A stretch of DNA of 64,000 bases from Corynebacterium pacaense (GCF_900169525.1 NZ_LT821240.1:693684-757683); one strand, 5' to 3'; counted from the stretch's first letter, positions 35,724 through 45,648 are shown. Notes: generated by a model not told the origin, from the sequence alone. Program-made: numbers and translations.

Positions 35724-36392
35724 CTAAAGCAGCGCGCCGATGCCGATAGCGCATAGGAGGGCGGCCACCAGGTACCCCGAGGCCTTCGCCACCCGCCCGC
35801 GGTTCCTGCCGGCGGCGTCGAAAAGCATTCCGATCGGACTCGAGGGATAGCGCCGGACCCATCCCACCAGCAGCGCCGTAATGATGGACAGGCTCAGCGC
35901 CAGCGTCGCGTAGAGCACGAGTCCGCCGTACCGGAGATCATCGGCGAAATCACCCGCACTGAGGAAGGCGAGGCCGGCGTAGAAGGGAAGCGAGGTGGCG
36001 GACTGGATGATCCCGAGGACGAAGCCCGCGACCACGGTCAACCAGGACGGGGTACGCACGGGGGCGAGGAAGCGGTTGATCATCTCCGTGCTCTCGCCCT
36101 TGCCGAACCTGGTCAGCAGCAGGGAGATAACGCCGGTGGCGATCAGCAGTATCCCGAACAGCGGAGATTCGAGAAACTGCTGCACAAGGTGGTCGATGCC
36201 CCCGAAGACGAACATCACGATCACGCACAGCACCAGCACCCCGAGCCAGTCACCGAACACCAGCAGTGTGGAGATCATGCCGTAGCGCCCTTTTCGCGGC
36301 AGCATCGCGCCCAGCGCGACGATGATCCCAATGAGCAGAACATTCACTGAGTCCAGCAACGCGAAACTCACGGCATGAAGCACCCGGCGCAC
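35724..36392 (-). CDS. Multi-pass membrane protein (GAP/Sap-like)
   Basis: This 222-residue protein has six hydrophobic segments. It begins with HAVSFALLDSVNVLLIGIIVALGAMLP, which fits the GAP/Sap superfamily pattern (xxxxLDSxNPxx...). Sap proteins in mycobacteria assist glycolipid or sulfolipid transport. That link is weak here. The start is GTG 36392 after a TAAGGG sequence. No partner gene adjoins it. Confidence 0.65.
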   Translation of the reverse strand: MRRVLHAVSFALLDSVNVLLIGIIVALGAMLPRKGRYGMISTLLVFGDWLGVLVLCVIVMFVFGGIDHLVQQFLESPLFGILLIATGVISLLLTRFGKGESTEMINRFLAPVRTPSWLTVVAGFVLGIIQSATSLPFYAGLAFLSAGDFADDLRYGGLVLYATLALSLSIITALLVGWVRRYPSSPIGMLFDAAGRNRGRVAKASGYLVAALLCAIGIGALL

Positions 36393-36508
36393 CCCTTAAA
36401 CAATCAATCGACCGACATTCACATAGACCCTACCCTCCGCACTCGCAAGGGCCGCATCCTGCTTTGTCGCTCGAATCGACCGCGGTGTTACCTCACCGTC
36501 GTGCCACC

Positions 36509-37009
36509 TTACTGACTGGGCACCGGCGCCTCGGTGACCACGATTCCATCGGAATCCGCATAGAGGTAGTGCCCGGGGATGAACTCCACTCCACCCAACG
36601 TGATCACGCGATCCCGCTCGCCCTTACCCGTCTTGGAGGATTTGCGCGGGTTGGTTCCCAGCGCCTTGCACCCGAAGTCCATGGTGCCGATCACCGCGGA
36701 ATCCCGGATAGCGCCGTTGACCACCACCCCGGACCAGCCGTGATCCCTTCCCAGGCCGGCGATCAGGTCCCCGACGAGGGCGGTGTGGAGGGATGCGGAG
36801 CCGTCGATGACGAGGACACCGTGTTCGCTATCCTCGCCGAGAATTGATTTGAGCAGGGCATTGTCCTCGAAGCACGTCACGGTGGTGATGCGTCCGTGAA
36901 ACTCGGTGCGCCCGCCGAGGTTGTGAAACTGGGTGTCGCAGGATCGGACATCCTCACCGATGATGTCGACGAGATCCGCTGTGGCAATGAAGGGGTTCGT
37001 GTCGGTCAT
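36509..37009 (-). CDS. RraA-like protein (ribonuclease activity regulator / HMG aldolase fold)
   Basis: This is a 166-residue single-domain protein with the RraA/DlpA fold signature. It has [25 protein letters not shown] and [16 protein letters not shown], then [39 protein letters not shown] and [21 protein letters not shown]. Members inhibit RNase E in E. coli, but related proteins are 4-hydroxy-4-methyl-2-oxoglutarate aldolases. The GxxxRD-type metal site (GAIRDS) is present, so aldolase activity cannot be excluded. ATG 37009 is chosen. The next gene upstream is the divergent mmpL. Confidence 0.88.
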   Translation of the reverse strand: MTDTNPFIATADLVDIIGEDVRSCDTQFHNLGGRTEFHGRITTVTCFEDNALLKSILGEDSEHGVLVIDGSASLHTALVGDLIAGLGRDHGWSGVVVNGAIRDSAVIGTMDFGCKALGTNPRKSSKTGKGERDRVITLGGVEFIPGHYLYADSDGIVVTEAPVPSQ

Positions 37010-37333
37010 GCTGCCAGCATAGGACTCTCCAGTACGCCTGTCCTGTTTTTTCGGGGTTAAGAGGGAATAATCTGACCTTTTAGATTTCAGCCCCTCCCCG
37101 AAGAAGTTCCTCTGAGCAGGAAGATTACACTCATTATGCAAACTTGCATAGACTGTGCAATATTGTGGGCGGCGCCCCTGCGGTACCGGATTCATTCCGG
37201 GCACCGTCGTGGCGCCATGCACATCGTGTTTCCGGGGGCGGGTACCGCCCCCCCGACATGAGTCACGGCAGCACCGGCACACGCCGGGCACGAACCACCG
37301 CACACGCGACAATGAAAGAAGCTCAAAGGCCCG
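37010..37333. promoter_or_regulatory. Divergent intergenic region rraA-like / mmpL
   Basis: This is the only gap over 300 bases. It is AT-richer than its surroundings near 37080-37170. It holds TATGCAA-AC-TTGCATA (37135-37150), a third half-site TGCAA (37156-37160) and the overlapping CAATATTG (37157-37164). A GC hairpin GGGGGCGG-GTA-CCGCCCCC (37234-37252) lies in the mmpL leader. I see no credible ORF. Confidence 0.6.
37135..37160. promoter_or_regulatory. Palindromic operator candidate for the MmpL-linked TetR
   Basis: Three TGCAA/TTGCA half-sites occur in 26 bp. The first two form a perfect 7-bp inverted repeat with a 2-bp spacer; the second and third form a 5-bp repeat with a 7-bp spacer. 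The site lies about 170 bp upstream of mmpL, whose operon carries a TetR gene, so autoregulation is plausible. Inference only. Confidence 0.45.
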
Positions 37334-39685
37334 ATGGCTAAACTGCTCTATAAGATAGGCACCACCGCATACCGCCATAAATGGCCCTTCCTCGCATTCT
37401 GGCTGATCCTGCTGATCGCCATGGGTGTCCTCTCCTCTGCATTCGCCAAGGCACCCTCCACCACCTTCACCATTCCGGGTCTGGAATCAGTCCAGACAAT
37501 GGAAAAGATGCAGGAGCGCTTCCCCGCGGCCGAGGACTCCACCGAGGCCGCCACCGGCACAATCGTCATCCAGGCTCCGGAGGGACGCACGCTGGCGGAC
37601 CCCGAGATCCAGGCCGAGGTGGGCGATCTGATCAGGGAGATCACCGCCACCAATCAGTTCACCGCCCCCGAATCCATCGTTGATCCCGTCACGGGCTCGC
37701 TCGGACTTGAGCAGCAGCTGCGCCCCACCCTCGAGGCCCAGCAGCTGCCGGAGGAGACGATCACGGAAAATATCTCCGCGGTCAGTCCACTGAGCGGGGA
37801 TCAGCGCACCGGTACAATCACCGTGAACTTCGACGCGGATTCGGCCATGGACATCGACAAGGACGGGCTGGCCGAGGTCACCGGAATTCTTGATTCCTAC
37901 AATGAGGACTCCGATCTCACCGTCGCGTACCAGGGCAACGCCTTCAGCGCCGCCGCCACCGAGATCAACATGACCTCCGAGGTGATCGGCCTCTTCGTCG
38001 CAGCCATCGTGCTCATCATCACCTTCGGTTCCTTCGTTGCCGCCGGTATGCCGCTGATCTCCGCGATCATCGGCGTCGGCGTCGGTATTCTCGGCGTGCA
38101 GCTGGTCACCGTGGTCTCCGATGACATCAACGAGATGACCCCGGTTCTGGCCTCCATGATCGGCCTGGCCGTGGGCATCGACTACGCACTGTTCATCGTT
38201 TCGCGCTTCCGCAACGAGCTGATCAAGCAGTCCGGCTCCAATGATCTAAGTCCACGGGAACTGGCCCAGCGCCTGAAATCGATGGACGCGTCCACGAGGG
38301 CTCATGCCATGGGCACGGCGGTGGGCACCGCGGGCTCCGCGGTGGTCTTCGCCGGCATCACGGTCCTGATCGCCCTCGCCGCCCTGTCCATCATCAACAT
38401 CCCCTTCCTCACCGCGATGGCCCTGGCGGCCGCCGCGACGGTGTTCATCGCCGTGCTCGTCGCCCTCACGTTCCTGCCCGCACTGCTTGGGCTGCTCGGA
38501 ACGAAGATCTTCGCCGCCCGTCTGCCCGGGGTAAAGGCCCCTGACCCGGAGGACGAGGAACCCACGATGGGACTGCGCTGGGTCCGGCGCGTGCGCAAGC
38601 GCCCCGCACTGCACCTGGTCGCCGGAGTTCTGCTGCTTTCCATTCTGGCGATCCCTGCGGCGGGTATGCGCCTGGCGATGCCCACCGACGGTACCTCCAC
38701 CCCCGGCACCCCGACGCGGGTCGCCTACGACCTGACCTCGGAGGCCTTCGGCCCCGGCCGCAACGCACCGATGATCGCGCTTGTCGACGCTGCGGACCTC
38801 GGCACACCGGAGGAGCGCCAGGGTGCGCTCGCCACCGCCGTGGAAACCTTCCAGGACACCGAGGGCGTGAGGAACGCACAGGTCGTTGCCACCACCGAGA
38901 GTTTCGATACCGCACAGGTACTGATCACACCGGAGAACGGGGCAACCGACGAGCTGACCTCGGATACGCTCGAGGCGCTGCGCACCGAGCTCGGCTCCTT
39001 CGAATCCGAGACCGGCGCCACCTACGGCATCACGGGTGTCACCCCGATCTTCGATGACATCTCCGATCGCCTCAGCGATGTCCTCATACCCTATATCGCG
39101 ATCGTGCTGGTACTGGCCTTCCTCGTGCTGCTTCTGGTCTTCCGTTCCATCTGGGTTCCGCTGATCGCCGCGCTGGGCTTCGCCTTCTCCGTGGCGGCCA
39201 CCTTCGGTGTCACCGTCGGCATCTTCCAGGAGGGCTGGCTGGGGATCATCAGCGATCCGCAGCCCCTGCTGAGCTTCCTTCCCATCATGCTCATCGGCCT
39301 GGTTTTCGGACTCGCCATGGATTACCAGGTGTTCCTGGTCACCCGTATGCGCGAGGGGTGGACCCATGGCAAGACGGCGGGCAACGCCACCTCCAACGGC
39401 TTCAAGCACGGTGCCCGCGTGGTCACCGCCGCGGCCCTGATCATGATCTCCGTGTTCGCAGCCTTCATGGCCCAGGACATGGTGTTCATCAAGACCATGG
39501 GCTTCGCCCTGGCGATCGCGGTGTTCTTCGACGCCTTCATCGTCCGCATGATGATCATCCCCGCGACGATGTTCCTTCTCGATGAGAGGGCCTGGTGGCT
39601 GCCGAAGTGGCTGGACAGGATCCTTCCCAGGGTGGATATCGAGGGCGAGGGTCTGAAGGACATGGAGCATGTGCGGGCTTCGTGA
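37334..39685 (+). CDS. MMPL-family transporter
   Basis: This is a 783-residue RND-type carrier with two homologous halves. Each half has one membrane helix, a periplasmic loop (about residues 35-195 and 450-570), and a five-helix bundle. Signature segments are [20 protein letters not shown] in half one and [21 protein letters not shown] in half two. The Asp-Tyr pairs are the proton-relay positions of MmpL3-like transporters. In corynebacteria MMPL proteins export trehalose corynomycolates or other envelope lipids. The TetR overlaps its 3' end by 17 bases. A corynomycolyltransferase gene follows, which supports an envelope-lipid role. Confidence 0.93.
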   Translation: MAKLLYKIGTTAYRHKWPFLAFWLILLIAMGVLSSAFAKAPSTTFTIPGLESVQTMEKMQERFPAAEDSTEAATGTIVIQAPEGRTLADPEIQAEVGDLIREITATNQFTAPESIVDPVTGSLGLEQQLRPTLEAQQLPEETITENISAVSPLSGDQRTGTITVNFDADSAMDIDKDGLAEVTGILDSYNEDSDLTVAYQGNAFSAAATEINMTSEVIGLFVAAIVLIITFGSFVAAGMPLISAIIGVGVGILGVQLVTVVSDDINEMTPVLASMIGLAVGIDYALFIVSRFRNELIKQSGSNDLSPRELAQRLKSMDASTRAHAMGTAVGTAGSAVVFAGITVLIALAALSIINIPFLTAMALAAAATVFIAVLVALTFLPALLGLLGTKIFAARLPGVKAPDPEDEEPTMGLRWVRRVRKRPALHLVAGVLLLSILAIPAAGMRLAMPTDGTSTPGTPTRVAYDLTSEAFGPGRNAPMIALVDAADLGTPEERQGALATAVETFQDTEGVRNAQVVATTESFDTAQVLITPENGATDELTSDTLEALRTELGSFESETGATYGITGVTPIFDDISDRLSDVLIPYIAIVLVLAFLVLLLVFRSIWVPLIAALGFAFSVAATFGVTVGIFQEGWLGIISDPQPLLSFLPIMLIGLVFGLAMDYQVFLVTRMREGWTHGKTAGNATSNGFKHGARVVTAAALIMISVFAAFMAQDMVFIKTMGFALAIAVFFDAFIVRMMIIPATMFLLDERAWWLPKWLDRILPRVDIEGEGLKDMEHVRAS

Positions 39686-40262
39686 ATCCAAGAAGGCCGC
39701 AACCCGGGCCACACTGGCCAGGGCGGCGGCGACCATCGCCCTGCGGGAGGGCGTTGAAAAACTCACCGTGGTGGCGATCACCGAGGCCGCGGGGGTTTCC
39801 CAGCGCACCTTTCACAACTATTTCTCCTCACGCGAGGAGGCGCTGAGCTTCTTCATGTCCGAACGCATCCACGCGCTTGCGAACAGGATGCGCGAGTTCC
39901 CCGCGGACACACCCATCCCCGATGCCGTGGAGCTGATCGCGGTGGAGGGGCTGAAGGTGGACACCTCGGACCCGGGATCCTTCGTCTCACTGATGAAGCT
40001 GGGTCAGATCGTGGAGATGATCGCGCCGACGATGTTCCCCCATGCGGTGATCAACTCCCTGAAGCCGATCATCGATGAGTTGAGCACCCTCTATCCGGAG
40101 CGCAGCCTCTTCGAGGTGAAGCTGCTGCTGGATGTCAGCGCCACCACCGCGCGCGTGGCCATGGAGTCGCATTTCGAGCAGGACCGACCCGAGGACCGCG
40201 AGGCGGCGATCGAGAAGGTGCATCTGGCGTTTGAGATCCTCCGCAACCGTATCAACCCCTGA
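39669..40262 (+). CDS. TetR-family regulator linked to the MMPL transporter
   Basis: This is a 197-residue regulator with an N-terminal helix-turn-helix: ATRATLARAAATIALREGVEKLTVVAITEAAGVSQRTFHNYFSSREEAL. The C-terminal helical domain carries no known ligand motif. ATG 39669 overlaps the mmpL stop by 17 bases, so the two are translated together. By position it should regulate its own operon through the palindromes near 37135. Confidence 0.92.
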   Translation: MCGLRESKKAATRATLARAAATIALREGVEKLTVVAITEAAGVSQRTFHNYFSSREEALSFFMSERIHALANRMREFPADTPIPDAVELIAVEGLKVDTSDPGSFVSLMKLGQIVEMIAPTMFPHAVINSLKPIIDELSTLYPERSLFEVKLLLDVSATTARVAMESHFEQDRPEDREAAIEKVHLAFEILRNRINP

Positions 40263-40275
40263 GACGGAGCCCCTT

Positions 40276-41691
40276 CTATTCGTAGAAGCGGTCGCCGGAT
40301 CCCGAGGAACCGCTGCTGCCGGATACGAGATCACGGATGGTGCCATCGGTACTCCCGGTGGCGCTGCCCGTCGAGCTGCCCGTGACACTGCCGTTCGAGC
40401 TGCCCGTGGAGCTGAGGCCGTTGGGGTTGTACTCCGGGATTTCCCCACCGTCCAGACCGAATCCGCTCATCATCAGCGGAAAGAAACGGTGGAGGGCGTC
40501 ATTCCAATAGTCCCAGGCGTGCGTCCCGGTTGCCCGGAAATCGTAATTGATCGTATCGATGCCGAGCTGATCCGTGGCCGCCTTGAGGTTGTGGGTGCAG
40601 GCATTGGACAGCGCCTCGATACGGAAACCGACGAGAATCCGTTCCAGGAGACCACTGTTGTCGGAAGGTGCGTTCTCGCCGTTGACATCGACATCCGACC
40701 AGACCCCGGACGCGGTGTAGACATAGAGGTTCTTCTGCTCACCGAGCTTCCGCGCGTTGAGCAGCGGATCGTTGTAACGGGAGTAGTCGCTGTCGACCTC
40801 GCCGAACACCTGCGTCGGGTCCGCATTGCCGTTGTAGACGGTGGCGGCGATTCCGCGTCGGCCCATCCAGGAGTTGGTTTCTGCACATCCGGACAGGGAT
40901 GCGGCCGAGGAATAGAAATTGGGCTGGTGGGAGACGTAGTTGAGCACCGTTCCCCCCGACATGGACATCCCGATCAGGCTGCGCTGTCCGTCGGCGCCGA
41001 TGGCCGATTCCAGCGCCTGGGGTAGTTCATAGGCGAGGAAGGTCTCCCATTGCTGCTTGCCGCCCATGTTCACCGATTCGCCGACCCAGTCCGCATACAT
41101 GCTGTAAGAACCCAGCATCGGCATAATGACATTGACGTTGCTGGTGCTCATCATGTCGACGAGATCGGTCTTGTTGATCCAATTGTCAAAGCCCTGCCCG
41201 CCGTCACCACCACCGAGCGCATAAAGCGTGGGGCGCGGCACCGAGTTGTCCTCAGGGACGATCCAGACCAGGGGAATGGTCCGCCCCATCGACGGGGAGT
41301 ATGCGTTGATCTGGCGGATGCGCTGGCCGTCCACGCCGGCGAAGCTCTTCAACCGCGCCAGGACCTCGGGGTTCATGTCGATGGTGGCCTTGGGAAGATG
41401 GGATTTACCCTCGGGGTAGCGGGGATCGACGTCCTGCGGACGCCCGGAGGAAATGACACCGGAGGACGCGGAGGCATCGGAGGATCCGGACTCCGTGAGC
41501 TGGAGGCCGATCCCGGGGATCCAGGCCACGCCGGAGGGCCGTTCGGTGATGTCGTCGATGGGGTTGTAGTCCTGGGTCGGATCCATCCCGTAGTCGTAGG
41601 CCCACGCAACCTGTGTGCAGCCGAGCACGGTGGTCAGAGCGATTACCGATGCGGTGGCCGCTCGAATGGCACTTTTCTTCAGGTTTTTCAC
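40276..41691 (-). CDS. Corynomycolyltransferase (antigen 85 / Cmt family)
   Basis: This is a 471-residue exported esterase-fold acyltransferase that moves mycolic acids between trehalose and arabinogalactan. A Sec signal peptide ([20 protein letters not shown]...) ends near TQVAWA. The catalytic Ser sits in LIGMSMSGGTVL, and the catalytic His in GTHAWDYWNDALHRFFP. The mature region carries an N-terminal linker with PRYPEGKSHLPKA. The C-terminus is a low-complexity Ser/Gly/Thr tail of about 50 residues, perhaps a cell-wall spacer. GTG 41691 has AGAGGA upstream. The locus matches C. glutamicum cmt3 (cg1052) as remembered. Confidence 0.9.
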   Translation of the reverse strand: MKNLKKSAIRAATASVIALTTVLGCTQVAWAYDYGMDPTQDYNPIDDITERPSGVAWIPGIGLQLTESGSSDASASSGVISSGRPQDVDPRYPEGKSHLPKATIDMNPEVLARLKSFAGVDGQRIRQINAYSPSMGRTIPLVWIVPEDNSVPRPTLYALGGGDGGQGFDNWINKTDLVDMMSTSNVNVIMPMLGSYSMYADWVGESVNMGGKQQWETFLAYELPQALESAIGADGQRSLIGMSMSGGTVLNYVSHQPNFYSSAASLSGCAETNSWMGRRGIAATVYNGNADPTQVFGEVDSDYSRYNDPLLNARKLGEQKNLYVYTASGVWSDVDVNGENAPSDNSGLLERILVGFRIEALSNACTHNLKAATDQLGIDTINYDFRATGTHAWDYWNDALHRFFPLMMSGFGLDGGEIPEYNPNGLSSTGSSNGSVTGSSTGSATGSTDGTIRDLVSGSSGSSGSGDRFYE

Positions 41692-41810
41692 GGCGGGGGT
41701 TCCTCTTTGATTCGAAGGGCCTCGGTTGTCGGCTCTCCCATTCATCAGAGCATTTTTGCTCCGCTACTGCCAACTATCGCCCGGGGGTGCGCAAAAATTA
41801 CACAATTGCC

Positions 41811-41816
41811 TAGTCT
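41811..41816 (+). promoter_or_regulatory. Putative -10 (TAGTCT) of the DUF6882-like gene
   Basis: TAGTCT lies 6 nt before ATG 41823 and no ribosome binding site is visible. The same hexamer and spacing precede the cyclase at 55930. Confidence 0.4.
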
Positions 41817-41822
41817 TGAGGC

Positions 41823-43022
41823 ATGGAGCTTCCCTATCCCACATCCCCAGCTGACGTCGCCACGGACGGAGTCCTGGCCCAATCGGCACTCGACCGTGCG
41901 TTTTCCCGGGAACTCGGGCGGATCGACGGTGTCGAGTTCACCATCGCCCCCGATTCCACCGCAGCCCAGGTGCGCGTCCACCGTCCCTCCGTCCGGTCCT
42001 TCGACACCACCGGCGAGGTTGTTGCGTGGATACGGGGAGATGAGTTCACCTGGGTTAGCACCAGGGGCGAGCAGTTCGGCATTCCCGAGCTCACGGGAAC
42101 CCAACCGCTGTCCGACCAGCTGATCGCCGCCGCGCGCACCCTCCACGGGAATCTGCCCGCTTTCATCGCACCCGTCAATGATGAGCGGGGACGTGCGCTG
42201 GTTGTCCTCAACACCGATCTGAAACCGGTGGACACCCGCAGTGATCTCATCGAGGGTCTGTCCGTACTCCCGGAGGGCACCGATGTGTCCCGTGCACTGA
42301 TCGCCTTCGCCGCGGAACGCGGGCTCGGGGTGCTCGAGGAGGGAAACATCCTCGCCTTCTCCGACGGCACCTCCGTCCTGCTCCGCGGCGGTCGTGCCAC
42401 CGAGATCTCCGGTGGACTCAGTTTCGCGGATGTGCGTGCGGATGCGGCCTTCACCTCCGCTGAGCACCAACTGCTTTTCGACGCCGTCGCCCCGCGCGCC
42501 CACGCCGACTACGACCCCCGGACCGGAACGGCTTTGATCGACGGACTGCTGAGGGTGTCGGCGACTGCACTGGCCACCACCGACGATGACGTGTGGCGCT
42601 GGGCATGGGCGGACTCCCGGGTCCCGGACTCAGATACCGCGGGGCTCCGCCGATTCGGCTTCGACAATGGTCTCCTCCCCCTGGTCTCACCCACCGTCTC
42701 CACCGAGCAGGCGCGCCAGCTCAACCTCATCGACGTGGCGAAACCGGTGCTGCACCGCTGGACTCATGTCATCGCTGACTCGGGAGAGGGCTTCTCCGTC
42801 GTGCTGCTCATCGATCACCCGCGGCTGCATCTTCCCCCGGCGTCCAGGGCCGCGGCGGAGGCCACCCTGCACACCCCACTGGCCAGGGAGATAGACGGGC
42901 ACCGGGCGGTCAGTTCCTACGCCGCGCAGCGCGGCCTGGCCTTCGACGGCGAGGCGATCACGGTCGAGGGCCACCGCGTCGGGATCACCTTCAACGGTAA
43001 GAGAATCTCCGGCATCAGCTGA
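41823..43022 (+). CDS. DUF6882-like protein
   Basis: This is a 399-residue soluble protein without signal peptide. Two regions look related: VVAWIRGDEFTWVSTRGEQFGIPEL (about residues 61-85) and WRWAWADSRVPDSDTAGLRRFG (about 258-280). Both have the W-x-W...-W pattern of DUF6882, followed by a long hydrophilic segment. Function unknown. Its ATG is 6 nt after TAGTCT, a leaderless layout. Its last eight bases overlap the stop end of the convergent membrane protein gene. Confidence 0.6.
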   Translation: MELPYPTSPADVATDGVLAQSALDRAFSRELGRIDGVEFTIAPDSTAAQVRVHRPSVRSFDTTGEVVAWIRGDEFTWVSTRGEQFGIPELTGTQPLSDQLIAAARTLHGNLPAFIAPVNDERGRALVVLNTDLKPVDTRSDLIEGLSVLPEGTDVSRALIAFAAERGLGVLEEGNILAFSDGTSVLLRGGRATEISGGLSFADVRADAAFTSAEHQLLFDAVAPRAHADYDPRTGTALIDGLLRVSATALATTDDDVWRWAWADSRVPDSDTAGLRRFGFDNGLLPLVSPTVSTEQARQLNLIDVAKPVLHRWTHVIADSGEGFSVVLLIDHPRLHLPPASRAAAEATLHTPLAREIDGHRAVSSYAAQRGLAFDGEAITVEGHRVGITFNGKRISGIS

Positions 43023-43656
43023 GGATGATGACAAGTCCGACGATGAAGGCCGCGGGAACGACCAGCAGTGCCAGCACCCCCCAGGCGGCGGGCCGCGCCA
43101 TGTTGATCACCGTGGAACCGGAGTCCTCCAACTCAACGAAGACGCGGGCGTCCGAGGGATTGTGATAGACGATCCCCCATTTCAGCGGCGAAGCGCCCTC
43201 CTCGACCGGGTGAATCCGATCGACCTCGGCGCACCCCTGTCTCAGCGTCCGGATGAACACCCACGCCAGTGCGAAGAACAACAGGAAAAACGCCACCAGC
43301 TCGAAGGAGCTGACCGGCACCCGCCCGTTCACGCGCAGTCCGGCGAGCGCCAGGGCCGCGCTGAAGAAGAAACTGAACCAGCCCATCGACGACTGGAGCA
43401 CAGCCAGCAGGGCTCCGCGACGGAGCACCTCACCCTGAGAAACCTCCGGGTGCATCTGGGCGAGGTTGCCGGACACCGAGGAGATGAGCAGCGCCACTCC
43501 CCCGCCGATGCACGCAACCAGGACGGGACCCGCGATGATCCTGGCGTCCGCCACACCTCCGGGTGCGAACACCGCGCTGAGGATGATCACACCGACTATC
43601 CCCAGGTACCACGCCCAGGGCACAGCGATCTTCGTTTCCGGTCGCACCTCACCCAT
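43015..43656 (-). CDS. Membrane protein with DUF5808-like domain
   Basis: This is a 213-residue membrane protein. There are about four hydrophobic segments (residues 12-32, 42-62, 90-110, 120-140) followed by a soluble loop. The loop has GIVYHNPSDARVFVELEDSGSTVINMARPAAWGVL, the DUF5808 pattern, and a last membrane helix ends the protein. Function unknown. It overlaps the previous gene's end by eight bases and is convergent with it. Confidence 0.65.
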   Translation of the reverse strand: MGEVRPETKIAVPWAWYLGIVGVIILSAVFAPGGVADARIIAGPVLVACIGGGVALLISSVSGNLAQMHPEVSQGEVLRRGALLAVLQSSMGWFSFFFSAALALAGLRVNGRVPVSSFELVAFFLLFFALAWVFIRTLRQGCAEVDRIHPVEEGASPLKWGIVYHNPSDARVFVELEDSGSTVINMARPAAWGVLALLVVPAAFIVGLVIILS

Positions 43657-43688
43657 TCCTTATCACGGTTGAACTCCCGTTCACGCTA

Positions 43689-44729
43689 TCAAAGGCTGAG
43701 GAGATTCCGGTAGGTCTGCTCATCCACCTCCCCGAATGTGGCGGGATGGAACACCGCATTCCGGTCCTTGTCCACAAGAACCGCGCGCACTCCCTCGAGG
43801 AAGTCGGGGCGGCGAATCAGGTGCAGGGACACCGCCAGCTCATTGTTCAGTGCCGCCCGCAGACTGTCGGCATCCCGGTTCGCGGCAAACAGGATGGTGG
43901 CCGCCACCACGGATTCCGGTGCGGCGTTCTTCATTAGTCCGCGCACCTCCGCAACGAACTCACGGTCCCCGTACGCGTCGAGGGCGGCGTCGATAAGCTT
44001 CCAGCTCCCGGCACCGAAGGTGGAGTTGATCTGCTCGGCGTAGCTGGCCAGCCGGCTCGGTTCCGCCGGTGAGGTGGCGTAGGTGGCCAGTGCGGTGGCC
44101 AGCGAATCGTCGATGAGCGTCTCAATAAACGCCCCGACGTCCCGGGAGTGGATGAACTCGGTGGCCACACCCGCCCAGAGCATGTCAGCGGGGCTCATCC
44201 TCCAGCCGGTGACACCGAGGAATGTCGCGATCGCGGGGGTGGTGACCCGCTGGCTGAAGTAGGTGAACCCGACGTCTGGGACGTAGCCGATCGCCATCTC
44301 GGGCATCGAGGCGAAGGCCTTCTCCGTGATCACACGGTGGGAGCCGTGCATGGACACTCCGAGACCTCCCCCCATGACCACACCGTCAATGACGGAAATG
44401 ACCGGTTTGGGGAAGTTGCCGAGCTCATCATTGACGTTGAACTCCTCGACAAAATAGCGGTCCCCCGCTGCGAGATTCCCCTCGAGGACAGCCTCCCGCA
44501 CCGCCCGCACATCCCCGCCGGCGCAGAACGCCTTCTCCGAGGTCGAGCAGATCAGCACCTGTTCAACGGAATCCTCATCCCGGAACGCCGCCAGCGCCCC
44601 ATGGATCAGTTCGATCATTTCCTGGTTGAGTGAGTTCAGCGCCCTGGGGCGGTTGAGTTCTATTATTCCCGTGCTGTTGTGCACGGAGGCGTTGACTGTT
44701 TTTTCACTGTTGTCAGCTTTTAGGACCAT
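43689..44729 (-). CDS. 3-hydroxyisobutyryl-CoA hydrolase / enoyl-CoA hydratase-fold protein
   Basis: This is a 346-residue crotonase-fold protein with the extended C-terminus of 3-hydroxyisobutyryl-CoA hydrolases. It contains NRPRALNSLNQEMI, the oxyanion block AFCAGGDVRAVRE, MGGGLGVSMHGSHRV and PEMAIGYVPDVGFTYFSQRV. The last matches the HIBCH motif PExxIGxxPDxGxxY. It likely acts in valine or fatty-acid breakdown, removing CoA. A perfect TGTGA-CACA-TCACA palindrome lies 10 bp upstream of the start. It is divergent from the Cof phosphatase gene. Confidence 0.88.
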   Translation of the reverse strand: MVLKADNSEKTVNASVHNSTGIIELNRPRALNSLNQEMIELIHGALAAFRDEDSVEQVLICSTSEKAFCAGGDVRAVREAVLEGNLAAGDRYFVEEFNVNDELGNFPKPVISVIDGVVMGGGLGVSMHGSHRVITEKAFASMPEMAIGYVPDVGFTYFSQRVTTPAIATFLGVTGWRMSPADMLWAGVATEFIHSRDVGAFIETLIDDSLATALATYATSPAEPSRLASYAEQINSTFGAGSWKLIDAALDAYGDREFVAEVRGLMKNAAPESVVAATILFAANRDADSLRAALNNELAVSLHLIRRPDFLEGVRAVLVDKDRNAVFHPATFGEVDEQTYRNLLSL

Positions 44730-44738
44730 GTCAACAAG

Positions 44739-44752
44739 TGTGACACATCACA
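44739..44752. promoter_or_regulatory. TGTGA-N4-TCACA palindrome upstream of the hydrolase gene
   Basis: TGTGACACATCACA resembles a CRP/GlxR site (TGTGA-N6-TCACA) but with a 4-bp spacer. It lies between the divergent hydrolase (start 44729) and HAD (start 44834) genes. Confidence 0.35.
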
Positions 44753-44833
44753 GGAAGCGGGCGCAGGGAGTTGTATCGGGAAAGTGTGAAACAATGGCTG
44801 AAAAAGGACACAACCGGAAGGATATGGAACCAG

Positions 44834-45634
44834 ATGGACTACCGCCTGGTGGCAACGGACATGGATGGCACGCTGTTGAATGCCCGGGGAGAGGTTCCCG
44901 GGGAGTTCTGGGGTGTTCTGGACGAACTCCGGGCGGCGGGGGTGGAGTTCGCCCCGGCCAGCGGCCGCCAGCTCGCCACTCTGCGCACCCAGTTCAAACG
45001 CGCCGGGCAGCCCATCTCCTTCATCGCCGAGAACGGAACCGTGGTGGTCCACGACGGCGAGATCATCTCCCTGACCCGCCTCGATGAACAGGCGGTGCAC
45101 AGGGTGATCGACGCCGCCCGCGAATCCGAGGTGGACATGGGTGTGGTGATCTGCCATCCGGAACACGCCTATGTCGAACGTAATGACGAGGCCTTCCGTG
45201 CGGAGGGCAGCAAATACTACGTCGCTCTCTCCGAGGTGGAGGACCTGCATGCCGTCGTCTCGGAGCAGGTGGTCAAGGTCGCGGTGTTCACCTTCGACGA
45301 CGCCGAAACCGCCGCGGCGCCGGTGCTGCGCGCCGCTGCCCCGGAGGAGAAGGTGGTGGTCTCGGGCGAGCACTGGGTCGACATCATGGACTCGGGGGCG
45401 AACAAGGGGCACGCGCTACAGATGCTGCGCTCGGCCATGGGCATCGAGAAGTCCGAGGTCCTCGCCTTCGGTGACTACCTCAACGATCTGGAGCTCCTCC
45501 GGGAGGCCGGAACCTCCTACGCCATGGCCAATGCGCATCCCGATATCATCGCCGCAGCCGACAGGCTCGCGCCATCGAACGTGGACGACGGCGTTGTCGT
45601 CGTCCTGCGCGACCTCCTGAGGGACGGAAACTGA
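44834..45634 (+). CDS. Cof-type HAD-IIB phosphatase
   Basis: This is a 266-residue HAD phosphatase. Motif I is ATDMDGTLLN with the nucleophile Asp near residue 9, motif II is PASGRQ, motif III has Lys near NKGHALQML, and motif IV is AFGDYLNDLELLREAG. The IIB cap insert lies between motifs II and III. Members dephosphorylate sugar phosphates or pyridoxal phosphate. ATG 44834 is chosen. An upstream GGAAGGA serves as ribosome binding site. Confidence 0.92.
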   Translation: MDYRLVATDMDGTLLNARGEVPGEFWGVLDELRAAGVEFAPASGRQLATLRTQFKRAGQPISFIAENGTVVVHDGEIISLTRLDEQAVHRVIDAARESEVDMGVVICHPEHAYVERNDEAFRAEGSKYYVALSEVEDLHAVVSEQVVKVAVFTFDDAETAAAPVLRAAAPEEKVVVSGEHWVDIMDSGANKGHALQMLRSAMGIEKSEVLAFGDYLNDLELLREAGTSYAMANAHPDIIAAADRLAPSNVDDGVVVVLRDLLRDGN

Positions 45635-45648
45635 GCCACCGGCCTTCG

